Shown here: one piece after another, positions 1-13,200 of the stretch
Layout: each line of letters opens with the position of its first letter
Numbering within the stretch: the first letter of the stretch is position 1
Assembly: GCA_003344405.1 (NCBI GenBank)
Contig: NOWV01000135.1
Location: forward strand, 142,519 to 206,518
Direction: 5' to 3'
DNA: 64,000 nucleotides
From: Trichoplax sp. H2
Taxonomy: Eukaryota > Placozoa > Uniplacotomia > Trichoplacea
Made by a program: the position numbers and the translations under genes
Notes under the pieces: model-generated
Told to the model about the DNA's origin: nothing
The model's database searches: none
What the model saw: the letters and a program-made list of their open reading frames with translations, nothing else

Positions 1-762
1 TTAGCTTTATGAATTCACTTTGACCCTCATTTTATTAACCTTTGGAAGGAAATAATCTAAATGATGATCGCGAAACTAGCCCCAAATTAGTGACTAATTT
101 ACTAAATGACATTTACATCCATTTGTAAGCCAATTTCTTTCTATCCATTTATAATTTACCATTATGAATTAATTGCGGTAGCCAAATCTGTCAGATTAAT
201 AAAGCTTACAAGAAATAAATTGAAATTATAATTGCTAAAATAGCCTCAAATTAGCGGTTAATTTACTAAACGTTATCTAAATCTATCTGTAGGCTAATTT
301 TTTCTAACTGCTTATGATATAAAGTTGTGAACTAATTATAGTAGTCAAATCTGATCAAACAGTAAACCCTTTATTACTGTAATTTGAATTTGGATTTATT
401 TATAATCTACTTTTCTTAACCTCCATAAATTAATATAAATCAAATGGATAAACGCTGCAATTTAATTTGATCGTTTCCTTCCATGAATGACATAAATATC
501 GTCAATTAGGCACAAACCTTGCTATAAATTTTATAATAATTCGACTGTAAATTAGAAAAAATCGATGCCATATTACTTTGTCAATCATTATCTAGAATAC
601 ATAAAAGCTTTACTGTCTATGAGCTACAATATTCGCATACAAATTAGTTCCTATTTTATTTCACATTTTCACCTATGAGAATATGAATACGCATTAAACG
701 ATGAAACAGAAAAAAAAAGTTAGATTTTAAATTCTCACGTACATCTTTTTCCCAATGTATAG
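1..762. other. AT-rich sequence 5' of the first resolved TMC-A exon
   Basis: No exon could be supported here. By comparison with the neighbouring TMC-B gene, three 5' exons coding for about 167 residues should precede position 763. I looked for the third (a short Lys/Gln-rich exon ending in phase 0 close to the next exon) and found no candidate with matching phase. The missing exons may be too diverged to see or may lie left of the window. Confidence 0.5.
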
Positions 763-3700
763 AAGTGGAAATTATTCAAGCAAAGATTGAAGGAAAACTT
801 TACTTTTACACTGTGGAAATCGCATTTGAAAGAAATTGAAGGTATTGATAGATTAATTTAGTAATTAATCATGGTGACTATTACACTAAATAACTACGTG
901 AAATTTATTACTATAAATTGTAGTTTTATTCATTTATACCGGTATCCTATAGCTAGAATATTTAGCTAGAAAATCACGTAGAATAAGTGTGCAAATAATT
1001 TTTCATAATGTTATCAATTTTTATTCGTAAGTGAATTCAGTTGAAGGTAGAATCAGCTTTAACTTGAAGCCTGCTATTTAAATCTAATATGCAAATTATC
1101 AAGTAAACTAATATTAAGTGTTATAAGTGTAGCTAAAGGCTCTTACCTCCTTTCATCTCTTTCCTAGGTCAATTTGGCAATGGCGTATTATCCTACTTCA
1201 TCTTCCTCAAATGGTTATTCTTCCTTGATCTTTTACTCGGATTGCTTTGGTTTGGTTTTATTTGCATACCCGAATTTCTATTAAATGATAACGTGATTGT
1301 TAGCGCCGATTATGTCACCTTTAATGTATCTCAAAGCATTGCAGCGACAGCATCAGGTGCTGGCATCTATTGCAGTTCGGACTATATCACAAATACCACT
1401 GCTAATACCAACCTATTTATTGTTATTATTAGCGGTAAAGTAAGTGCCTCCTTTCAATTATTTAGAATTATATCGATACAATTTATCTTCTAGTTAATCT
1501 TGTTACTAATGATGCTAAATTCGTACTCATTTAATATTATTAGGGACAAATGGAATGTAGTCAACTCTTTTATGGCAATTATACTGCTGATGTTGTTCAT
1601 ACATCTGGGGTAGCATCGTATTTCAACGTTCCATTCGCCTACTTTATTATTACTTTAATCCATTTCGTCTTGAGTTTGATCCTTGTTGCACGCAAGTAAG
1701 TTATTGGACAAATATTGATATGGTAGAATTTACTTATGATTCATTATTTAAATTTAAATTTAGATTATGTCCTTATTTAATTAAACTCTACCATTTTGAA
1801 TGTGATTCTGTACCATCAATATGAAGATTATTATTATTATTGCACTTGAAATATCGTATTTGTAAACTCAAATAATTTGTAATCCAGCTCTCTATTTAGA
1901 TATACAGAGTTATACTTTCTTGTTCTTGAAAATACCATAGTTGTTAACTATAAATCATTGCTAATCCAGCGCTCTTTTTTAAATATGAAGGACAATACTT
2001 GCAGTTGGAATAATATAGCCATAGACTGCAAATCAATTCTAATCTAGCTCTCTTTTAAATAAAGAGAGCAATCAATTTTTGCACTTGGAATATCATCACT
2101 GTAAACTATCGTTATTACTAACCCAGTTCTCGCACTTTAGATTTAGACAGTAATACTTTCTTAAAATTTTAAAACGGAGCACATTTATAAACTATAAATC
2201 ATTCCTGATTCATGCTCTTTCTTTAACTTCTATTAGCGCTTCAGAAACTTACAGAAAGAGTTACATAGAAGGTGGTGATACTATCCATCAGTACTGTAAT
2301 AAAATTTTTGGCGGATGGGATTATTGCGTTTGTGAAGAAAAGGCGGCAGAATTAAAGAAGAAAAGTATTGCACACGATATTAAGGTATGTACAATGGATA
2401 AAGTACTATGCAGCAACCAATACTGCAAAATTTCCATCTCTAGCGAGATCATAAGTAACAATCATTGCTTTATCCTCAGGTTGATTTAGCTGAAGAAATT
2501 CGAGCCATTAAAGCTAAGCAGCGAAGTAATGGAGAGAAACTTGTCATTTATTCCAAGCGTCTGGTATTAAATATCGTCATTCTTGGTTTGTTGTGTGCAG
2601 CAGGTGTTGCAATTTACTATGCAGCTAATGAGACGATCCAGGTTTGTCAAATAGAATATATGACTTGATGGGTTAGCGTAGTAAAGTAGGAGGTAGTTAC
2701 TAAAGGATTATTGTTATAGAGAGAGAGAGAGAGTACAGTACCGATAAAACCTGACAGCAATCAATTTGGATAGAAGATTTTGACTAAATTCTATTTCTTG
2801 GTTACAGAGTCAAACGACCAACGCTAGTTCCGGTTTCTTACAATTATTAAGGAATTATGCAGCATCGCTAACACTTTCTGCATTAAATATTATCCTGCCT
2901 TGGTTCTTTACCTTACTTATTCAATATGAAAATTATAGCCCAAACTTTGAAATTCAGCTTACTCTAGTCAGGTATTAGATAATGACCATAATATCCTAAA
3001 TTCTCTAATAAACGTCAAGCTCTAACGTATGGACAAGATTGCTTATATTATGTTTCCTTCCAAAGCAAGTCATGTTTATCCTATCCTTAATGCTATTTCC
3101 TCCATATTTTTAATAGAACTGTCTTTCTCAAGTTGGCTTCGGTAGTCGTTTTGTTAGCATCATTGTTTGCAGTTACTCGTACAGCAGCCTCATCAGGTGG
3201 ATCAGACACTTTACTGGTTAGTATCTGCAAGTAATTAATAGTATGATTAAGAAATCTTATCAGGAGTGAATATAGACAGTAATAGCGTCCAATTTTTAAC
3301 AACCATTAACTAAGAATAAAACGACAACGTTTTTCCAGTGTTTTAGCAGAAAGAAATATCTCTTTCCATATGCAAAGTCATGATTTCAGTAAATGTGCTT
3401 TTAATTAGATTGTGTAAATCATGTCCAGTTAATGGTTATAAATTGTTTTTGCTAGTGCTGGGAAACTTATGTTGGCCAGGAATTATTCAAGCTCGTCATT
3501 ATGAACTTTTTAGTGGTTGTCTTTGCAACTATCCTAGTCGAATTTCCTCAAAAGTAAGTTGATTTTTTATTCTTGACTGGCGATTAAATAATGTGCATTG
3601 CTAGTAAGCTAGTTTTTTTAATATTCTCATTTTCACTATTTTGCTAAATGTAATTAATCAAAATATATTTCATTATATAGGCTTGTAGCAGATAAGGTTA

Positions 3701-5179
3701 ATTTCGAAAACTGCTGCTTTCAAATAAAAAGACCTGAATTTCAAATCCCTAAAAATGTACTAGATTTAGTATATGCACAAGTACTCTGCTGGTAAGATAC
3801 GAATAATATTTCGGCTGAAAAAATGAACGATTAATCTTACAGTTACCCTGTTCTGTCCTCTATTCTACAACATAGGCTTGGTGCTTTCTACTGTCCCATG
3901 GTTCCCTTAATGGTTGTTGCTTCATTAATTATTATATTTTATGTTAAAAAGGTAAACAAAAATGGAATATGGAATATGAAATTAAAATATTCCTTCAGAT
4001 TTCCGACGAGAGCGGAGCTTCTTGGATATCAGTTGCATATATTTTGCAGTGCTGATTTTGTTTTCTTTCCTTAATCCTATTGCAGATTAGTCTTGTGTAT
4101 AATAATCAGCCATCGCAGCGCCCATATCGTGCATCAAAATCCAATTCATTCTTCATGTTACTTTTAATCATCTCCTTCTTCTTGGCGGCCTTTCCAGTTG
4201 GCTATGGTTGGACTAGGTTAGTAGCTAAGATAATACTGAATTGTACTTGATCATGCTTTAATTAATATAAAATTTTCCTTTGATTTTGTACTGTAGCAGA
4301 GAGCTTATAATATTCTCTCTAATAAGACAAATAGATCCATGTTATAAAATAGCTAAGCTGTCTTTAATTATCTTGCCTCTAGTTTAACTCCTTCCAAGCA
4401 ATGTGGACCATATAGGTAAGATTTTCTTTTGAATCATACTATAGCCGTATTGTAAATTGCATTTTCAAGTAATGAAATATAAAAATGATATATATTCCTT
4501 TGTTCCTTGAAATCTTGTGTATAGGAGCCAAACAACTGTGATTACCGCTATTACTACCATTATGAGCAACAATTTACCTTCAGGACTTTGGAACTTTATT
4601 AACTTCATCTTCTCAGCTGGATTTGTCATCCCATTAATTCTAGTGATGTTGTAAGTAATAAACTAAATTGTAATATCCTTCCATATGTAAGCAAATCCAC
4701 TAAAGTTACCGTATCATCGAATCAATAGCTTAAAATTATTTCCAACTCTATAGCAAAACCAACCTTAAGATTCAGTTCGAAAATCGCCTTTCTAATATAT
4801 ATGTAACATTTTATTTTTTTCTTATAGCTTGGGCATATACTACTTCCGGTCGTTAGCTAGAGCTCGTAGTCTTAAAATTCAATTATTGAAAGAGCAGCTA
4901 GTCATGGTAAGGATAATATAGATATTAGAATTAATTGTGGAATTTTTAAGCCTAGGCGGAAAATAACTATGATCATGCGTAATCTTTAGTTTTGAAAATA
5001 TATAAAATGAATAAATTGTATGGTATCATAACTAATCAATGATGAAATATAAATAATAGGAAGGAAAAGATAAATCTTTCTTGCTAGAACAAATCAGTAA
5101 AGCAGAAGGTTTAGATGAAATTGAAGAAGAAGGTGAAGATAATTATAAAAATGTTAAAATGGAGGAAGATCGAGTTTAG
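763..5179 (+). CDS. TMC (transmembrane channel-like) protein, copy A, 5' partial
   Basis: Polytopic membrane protein of the TMC family, whose members include TMC1/2, pore subunits of the hair-cell mechanotransduction channel. Exons: 763-841, 1168-1439, 1544-1695, 2237-2384, 2480-2641, 2808-2971, 3117-3216, 3456-3553, 3681-3791, 3876-3951, 4086-4216, 4383-4415, 4525-4650, 4828-4906, 5060-5179. All junctions are GT-AG and in phase, giving 616 residues plus stop. The family signature CWETYVGQE starts the exon at 3456, and NVLDLVYAQVLCW follows in the next two exons. Several hydrophobic segments are spread along the length. Compared with copy B it has one extra codon in exon 3117-3216 and a longer acidic C-terminal tail rich in Glu and Asp. 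The start codon is not resolved. The specific TMC subfamily and gating function cannot be assigned from sequence alone. Confidence 0.9.
1840..2229. repeat. Diverged tandem repeat in a TMC-A intron
   Basis: About five degenerate units of roughly 75-80 bp. Each carries a TTGGAATA-like stretch, then TGTAAACTATAAATCATT-like, then AATCCAGCTCTC-like, then an AGA/ACAGTAATACT-like end. The repeat fills most of the intron between exons ending at 1695 and starting at 2237. Confidence 0.55.
2718..2733. repeat. (AG)8 microsatellite in a TMC-A intron
   Basis: Sixteen bases of perfect AG dinucleotide repeat between exons 2480-2641 and 2808-2971. There is no sign of function. Confidence 0.9.
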
Positions 5180-6270
5180 TTTTTGTTCTGGCTCGTTGAA
5201 TTAAGCTATATATAGATATATAAGACTGTAATAGCTTGCTTAATCTAATTATAATTGAGTTTGTTGAGGTTGATTACGTTAGGAAGAGTTACGACTTTGA
5301 CTACTTTGACAGCACTGCTTCTGGAGTGCAGCTGCTTAATTTTTCCAACTGCTGTATTTTCTAACATTAAAATTTCTTTCTAAGAGAAGGCCAAATCTAC
5401 AATGAATTCTATTTTTAAGAGTATAACAAGGCAATTAAAATATTGCTGCGATACATTTGTCATCATAGTTAGATTAGCCTATTAATTATACCTGTATTGA
5501 TTTTATATATAGTCGATAAATAATTTACATTTATCCTCATCTTGCTGACCTGTTGTGATTGGGTTACTCGTGTTTTATGGCCAGACTAAAATTTTTCTTA
5601 CCGTAATATCGTTTTCTTACTTTATATTATATATCCCTTAACAGTAGCAGCAGTATAACTGCCATTCGGGTTATTTGGACGTCATAACGCTTTAATGCCC
5701 GTGATTTAATTTAATCAATGTAAGAATAAAATGTTAATTTTAAAGTCTATTTCAGGAGTGTCGATCTTAAATGTAGGAATATATTCGAGAAAAACGATAG
5801 AGAGATCATCAAGATTTTAGGCAGTTAAACATATATTTGCGAATAATTATTCTCAAGCCATTGATTATTACAATATCTTTTACGTAAAATACTAAATGAA
5901 CCGCATGTGCAAGAGTCAATCTTAAAATTTCCTTATAATATTAAATACGTAGCCGAGGTTACAGCTCTTACCAACTACAGTAAATAACTGTCTAGTAAAT
6001 CTACGGATATTTTCACAAGAAGTCAGGGTAGATTAGCGTATTCGAATGAGTTTGATTTTCTTAAAATAGACTGCCCCCGTAAATCTATAATATACGGCCA
6101 CCCTAATGAAACACGGACCCCTATTCCTTTTCAAAAATTTCGCTTTCTATTGGACAATTATTAGCACAGAAAGTCCTTTAGTTTTAGTTATAATACTTTA
6201 TAGTTAATAAAAGAGTATAAATTGACTGTATTGGAGCACACTCATAGGTGTTAAAGAGAGCGGATACTTT
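5180..6270. other. Spacer 3' of TMC-A, nothing coding seen
   Basis: AT-rich sequence downstream of the TMC-A stop, including its presumed 3' UTR. No exon-like segment with splice signals or similarity was recognised. Confidence 0.5.
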
Positions 6271-6274
6271 TCAT

Positions 6275-6890
6275 AATAAGTGATGACTGATGAGCATATT
6301 AGGATAGATTTGGCTTTCAAATTATGCTAAAAAGGAATGGTTGATTGCGTACAGGCATGAATTCGATTTTTAAATAAAGTTGTTTTGTATTACAAAACAT
6401 CACAATATCAAATAGGGTACAAGTCATATCTTAATTTTCTTTTGAGATTCTGATATTCCATAGTATATGAAAATTGATAGATTAATTTAAATTGCGCGGT
6501 TGATTTACAGATACCAATAACTTTTTATCATGACAAGCAATGCTGAATTAGTCTATAGTAGAAACTAGATGATATTCTTAAATATTTGTATTTGTGCATG
6601 AACAACATTTTGGAAACAAGAGCTTTCCGTAATAAATGGCGGCAAATCAGTGTCTAGTAGATGGAGATTCGATCTTCAAGTTATGTTGCGCATATTGAAG
6701 AATGTCGCAATATTAAATAGGTCATGATAAAATAAATAGATTTGCATGTCAGGTTATACTATTCCATGGTATATGAATAACCGAAAGATTCCGTGAGTTG
6801 GATTAGATTACAGAATTGACTTACAGACTGCAATAACCCTCTTTATGAGCGGTATAAAATTAGTATATAGGGGTATATTAAACTGCTAAA
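6275..6890. repeat. Diverged direct tandem duplication, about 310-bp unit
   Basis: Two neighbouring segments align over their length with many substitutions. Shared landmarks include a GATTCGAT run, a CACAATATCAAATAGG/CGCAATATTAAATAGG pair, a TATTCCATAGTATATGAA/TATTCCATGGTATATGAA pair, and a TGACTTACAGACTGCAATAACC-type stretch. The second copy starts near 6590. No coding potential was seen. Confidence 0.5.
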
Positions 6891-6899
6891 AAAAATACT

Positions 6900-8690
6900 A
6901 TTTGTAACAAAGAATATCATTCGTAAATAAGGATAAATGATTTGATGATATGATGTAACGGTAATTCTTTATTTTACCTATAAATCAAAATTGATATATC
7001 ATACCGTTGGTTAGTTGATCTTTTGTTGTTAAGAGTTTTAAATCATCATTATCTAGTCTCTTTAATGTTATACCAAACCTGATGGTTGATACATATCTGG
7101 ATAAAATTGAAATTTGCAATACTTAGTAATTAGATCAGTATTATTTTGGTGCCCTATCTTTTACACAATATTCGTATCTCATAATATCGGCGCATAAATT
7201 AGGTTAATAAAGCAGAACAGTCTATACAGTAGATTACCTCATACTATAGACCCATAAATTGACCGGGTAGATAGGAATACGATACGGCAATTTTATAAAA
7301 TTGAGAGACTAAATCAGTATTACTTAGTCGTTCTACTTCTTGTGTGACTTCATATACTAGAACTGCATAGAATTGAGCAAAGAGTTTATTTTCTATAGTC
7401 ATTTCTAACCTATCATTTCATATTCTAGTGGTACTAATTAGATAATCGGGTCGGCATTATTTATAGTTAGCTTCTATATTTCCTACTCCATCTGTCATGA
7501 TAGAAACATACTGTATATAAAATGTTCAATTAGACCTAAATTATTTAACCAGTCTGTTTTCTGTATAATTTATTAGGATAGTTTGATGTCTAAATTGGCC
7601 TTTTGTAAAGTCGATTGACCTTGTTGATCAATGGATGCTAAATTTGGAATTCATTAATTAATAATGAAAGCTATACTGTAGTCTTATGGAATAGAATAAA
7701 AAGAGAAAACAAATTGTATTCTCTTCTATTGGTTGAATACAGTATGAACCTATACAATATTTCTCAATTTTTAAGATATAAAAAAATTTTCAACACATAC
7801 AATCTCTATTGGGTATCTACCTTTATAAGATAGGATATCATTGGGTACAGTTTAAAGATATAAGCTACTGGAACCAATTGACGGTATGTTGTTCTGGAGA
7901 GAGAAATGTAATTAATAACCTTTTGATATTGATTACCCGGTATTGGCTAAGAATATTCTATCAAGGTTTTCGGAATACGAGTGATCTGAAGTATTTTAAA
8001 ACATTATTCTAATTGTAGGGCTATACTAATTGAAAAGGATACAGCCATTACAGCCTACCTAGGATTGTTATTTGACATCGTAGCCGTTGACGGTATGCTG
8101 TCGTTCTGATTGATTAAAGGAGAAATAAATTTATTATTATAAAAGATAGACTAGTCTAGAATTTCATTAGCCAAAAATTAAACTCTTACTCTGTCTTTCA
8201 ATAACTTAGAACTGTTTCTAAAGTTTCTCATGTAATTGATTACAGTATTTATCTTGATCCATTTCGAAACTTGATCAATTTTTATTAAATTCGATGAGCA
8301 AAGATATCGAAATTTTGCTTTCCTTATCATTATCGTTGAACGTGTTTCAATCTGGGAAAATTATTATTGAGTTTCAATCTTGATCTATCAATCATGGCAT
8401 TAATTTAATGTTGGGATTTCATACATCTCACGTAGATTAGAATGTCTAAATAGCCCCATAAATGATCACTGTTGACGATTATCACGTACGTCGAGTTGTA
8501 CTTATAGAAGATGATGGGGAGTTCGAGGTATCCTGATTTAGGCTGTTTTTTATTTTAAATCTTGACTAAACACATGATCATAGAGACATAAAAATGAACT
8601 AAAATAGTATGATTCAATCATCATCATTACCATGCTCTCTGTCCTTAATACCTAAATGATCCCCTAAGTGATCAATCTTGATGAGTATAA
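6900..8690. other. Intergenic, no gene recognised
   Basis: Low-GC sequence with only short chance reading frames, such as the 67-codon one at 7809-8012 with no family resemblance. Nothing supported. Confidence 0.5.
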
Positions 8691-9120
8691 TCACATATAC
8701 GTGTAAATGTATGTCTTAAATTGAACCACTTAGATTCCGGCGTATTTTTCTTATTTCTTACTGTTAAGATATTTGAGAATAGGATAAAAGCAATATAGAA
8801 TATACTAGAATAGCATAGTTTAATCATCACAGGCCACGATGTTTATACCTGATGGCTGAATGATCTTGCAAATGATCATGTAGGTAAGTATAAATAATCA
8901 AATATACCGGTACGTATAAGCATTGATATGTATTTTAAATTCATTGAATTTAAATTGAACCAACTTGATTCGGCATGCTTTTCTTGTTTCTTATTTTGAC
9001 TTGAAAACAAAATAAAAAATAGTAACATAGAACAGCGGCTAGAATAGCTTCGTTTAATCATCAAAGAATATAATATTTATACTTGACGGCTAAAATGATC
9101 CATAATGATCTTACTGCGCT
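8690..9120. repeat. Diverged tandem duplication, about 215-bp unit
   Basis: Two copies, roughly 8700-8890 and 8925-9115. They share the series TTAAATTGAACCA..TT.GATTC.GG, TTTCTT.TTTCTTA, CTAGAATAGC.T.GTTTAATCATCA and TTTATAC.TGA.GGCT. A fainter third relative may lie at about 8560-8660. Confidence 0.5.
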
Positions 9121-9393
9121 CTTGCATCGTTCATTCCATCAGTCAGTAGCTGTAATCATTGAAGAATTCTACTATTCTTGAATGGAACGACCATCAAATG
9201 ATTAGACTATTGATAGAAGAAATAATGATTCAATATTGATTGAAACTCTCTTGGTATTAGTGGCATTACTGTTATGTTCTTCAATAATAAGTTCACTCCG
9301 TGAGTAAGATTGATAACCACATTTTATTATTAGTTGATCGGTATTTATAGCTACACGAGGTTACACCTCGATACGATTACAGTTTATACTTCG

Positions 9394-10066
9394 CACTACA
9401 ATTAGTAACTTATCATTCCGCCTTTTACAATGTTCTCACCTACTGTATTACAAGTACTACCATACAATCATCATATACGTACATATCTTCATTGAGCGGT
9501 CCGTTCCTAACCTAGTTTTAAATGAAATACTAGGCGATTTTTTGCCTTGTATCTACGTAGCAAGGACTTTTTATAAAGTGGAAAAAGAAACTAACTTATT
9601 TTTTCTACTTTATTGGATTGTTAGCTATCTACTNNNNNNNNNNNNNNNNNNNNCACTACAATTAGTAACTTATCAGTCCGCCTTTTACAATGTTCTCTCA
9701 CCTACTGTATTACAAGTACTACCATACAATCATCATATACGTACATATATAGTGTTTCCTTTATTTATGCCTTTATGGTTAAGATATCGTATTTAATCTA
9801 TTACTAACTATATATACAACAATTACTTTTCCTATCAGCGGGAAGGAGTTAAACTACGCTATAGAAACTTATCTATCTTGATAAGAAACCTTAATTGAAG
9901 CCAATTTTTGTGGGCCTATCTTCATTGAACGGTCCGTTCCTAACCTAGTTTTAAATGAAATACTAGATGATTTTTTGCCTTGTATCTACGTAGCAAGGAC
10001 TTTTTATAAAGTGGAAAAAGAAACTAACTTAATTTTTCTACTTTATTGGATTGTTAGCTATCTACT
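9394..10066. repeat. Near-identical direct duplication flanking an assembly gap
   Basis: Bases 9394-9633 recur almost exactly as 9654-9748 plus 9917-10066. The second copy carries about 168 bp of extra sequence (9749-9916). The copies meet at the N run. Identity is far higher than in the other repeats of this region, which fits two alleles placed in series rather than an old duplication. Confidence 0.8.
9634..9653. other. Assembly gap (20 N)
   Basis: A run of exactly twenty undetermined bases between the two duplicate copies. The short length suggests a nominal gap size rather than a measured one. Confidence 0.99.
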
Positions 10067-10258
10067 GGGTAATAGATGACTAAGATCACCAAAATATCGT
10101 CAGTTCTCTACTTACCATTAAAATATGTAGATTGTAATTGTGATCCATTATTTTGAAAATTATAAATTAATGATCGTTACGAGTTACTTTTAAATTAATA
10201 AGTGTGGAATTTTCCTTCTCTCTCTAGCAGACTTGATTGAAAGGACATCTCCTACAAA

Positions 10259-13200
10259 ATGAGCTCATCTGTTCATCCACGGCGATCAGGAAAACGACAA
10301 AAAAGCACAGAAAGTCATCAGGAAATGATTGATATTGGTACGCGACTAGACAAACAGATGATTGCTATTAAAATCACGATGTACCTTTATCGATCTAATG
10401 AATGATAGAATAATTTGTCGGTCAATATTCTCAGTCTATATATTGTTACAGCTTTATATATACAAGTATATAAATACTTTAACAGTGAAACCATAACTCA
10501 CGTTTTGAACTAGTGATCAAGACCAAACAGTTATAATGGAATAAAGATAATAAGAATATTTTACAGTTTATATCATTCGAAATCTCCTTTAACATCAGTT
10601 TTTAATACTGAGGATGTCGATGATAATATCCATTTAATGGATAAAAGTATCGTTTACTATTTCTCAGCTTTGACAATATCTGACGTTGCGATTGCCTCAA
10701 CTTTGATTCATGAATACTAAAATCTTTCAATGTTGAACCATATAGAGACCCCGCGATCTTCAGTACCTGGCTCAGTAACTCATGATGATGATATTCTCCT
10801 CAGTAAACCGACATCAAGGCACACAAATCTCCATACTGGTCACCAAAGTTCCATTATGGCACGGATGCCAAGCCAACAAGCAATCCAATCTGCTCCAGGA
10901 GCCAATTTAACTCGAAAAGATTGTCATAGACGTTGGGTTCGATCTAGTCGATCAGGATTTCAATCCATACCTAACGATGAAAGGGAGGATCAAATTAATG
11001 ATGTTGAGGATGAGGATTATAGTCATGAACATCACGAACATAGAGCCAAATTAATTAAGCAATACGCTTCCAATATGAAGAGAAAACGTGAAGAATATCA
11101 GTAAGATTTCTAGTTTTCTTATAGAACAAAATTCAGATCGAATTAAAATATTCTCCTTACTCTAGATCAATTTCTGACATATACAATTATATATATACAG
11201 TATCTCTCTCTCACCCCTTTTCGAGCTATTTTTAATTCAAGTATGTCATTATCAACTTGATTCAAACTTGCTAATGGGATCATCTATCGATATTTAAGGA
11301 AATTACAAAAAGCTACAGCATTGAAATATGGAAATCAAGGTCATCGTGATAGAAAGCAAAAAGGGGTAAATTCTATAGATATTGTAAATAGAGACTGTTA
11401 CCTTGCTTGACTAACTTTATAAATAACTGGTGATAGAGCTGAAATGCCCTATAAGATTTCGGTAATAAGTTTGCTAGCTTTTAAGTAAATAGAAGTTAAT
11501 TTTTCCCTCTCTTCCTATACAATGCAGATTTGGCAATCAGTAAAGCAAGGATTTCATGAAAACTTTAGCTTTAGCTTATGGAGATCACATTTAAAAGAAG
11601 TAGAAGGTAATATCGATCCTAGTTAGTCCATAACTGCTGCAATATGAATTATCATTTATATCAATATCTTTAGGCCAATTTGGCAATGGTGTTCTATCCT
11701 ATTTCATCTTCCTACGATGGTTATTCTACCTTAATTTAATGCTAGGCTTAATGTGGTTTGGTTTTTTATGTGTGCCAGAAATTCTACTTGCCCATCGAAA
11801 CGTGGTCTCTTTTGATTATGCTACCTTTAATATTTCTCAATCCATTGCTAACACCACAACAGGGGCTAGCATTTACTGTAGTCCAGATTATATCGCTAAT
11901 ACAACATCAACAACCCATTTGTTTATTGTTATTATTAGTGGCAAGGTAGTCTAGCATTTATGAACTGCCATTTTAATCTTCGTTCATGTTTCTTTTATCC
12001 GTTTCAATTTGCTTTTCTCCTCTATTTTAGGGACAAATGGAATGCAGCCAGCTCTTTTATGGCAATTATACCGCTGATGTTGTTCATACACCAAATATAC
12101 CCATCTATTATAGTATGCCATTTGTATATTTTGTGGTAACCCTCGTCCATTTTATATTAAGTCTTGTCCTAGTTGCTAGAAGGTAAAATTTAGGTAGAAA
12201 ATTCACCTTATATTAATAGATAAATTGCATAAGTTTGTTAGTCTACATGAATTCGATTAGAAGTAATAGGTAGATCTGTAGTTTAAATCATTTCTATCGA
12301 TTTCTGCGTTGCTGAATTTTGGTAGGAAAAAATGATTACTAGATTTTACTTTCAACCTAATTTTATCCAGTGCCTCCAATGCCTATCAGAAAAGCTATAT
12401 TGAAGGCGGTAGTAGTGTCCATCAATTCTGTAATAAGCTATTTGGTGGTTGGGATTATTGTATTTGTGAGCAGCAAGCGGCAGAACTGAAAATGAAAAGC
12501 ATTGCACATGATATGAAGGTAATTTAGAAGTGATATTAATGTTCATTTCTCTGGTTTATTTACGGCAGACGGTGTTAATGATGATATTTTACGGCTTGTT
12601 ATTTATCTATATTATTATTTACACGATAGTTACTCCGAGTGTAGCTTGTAAATTAGATCACTTTATTGTGTTACTTGTACTTATTTCCTTCCACTAAGAG
12701 CACTGCATGCTATCATGATACGCGAATTCTACTAGCTATATTAAAGGCCATAATCTAGGCTATGCTATATCACATAGTAAAAATCTTGCATAACCATATT
12801 TAGAGTAACAGAGCCTTTCCATATTAATATTAAATATTACATACTCATCTAATTACTTATTTTTACAATAATATACATGTCATACAGTTTATAAATATAG
12901 TTCCTAACCATTAGATATTAATCTTAAATATTACTTTCTCATCTAATTTTACCTTACAATTATAGTTACTTATTTTTGACAATACTGTACATATTATGTA
13001 CCAGGCAATAATTTCCTTTTAATCTACCGTCAAATATTAATACTATGCAATTAAAATTATGCAAGCTAAATTAATTAAAAAGAAAGCGGAGCTACCTAAC
13101 TTTCTTTTGTGGCTTCCTATTTATTCTTCTTCAGGTTGATTTAGCTGAAGAAATTCGAGCAATAGAGTCAAAGTTGAGGAATAAAAAAGAGAAATGTACA

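Noticed and set aside
9542-9796. Open frame running through the N gap
   Set aside because: It crosses undetermined bases at a probable assembly duplication, so the frame is an artefact.
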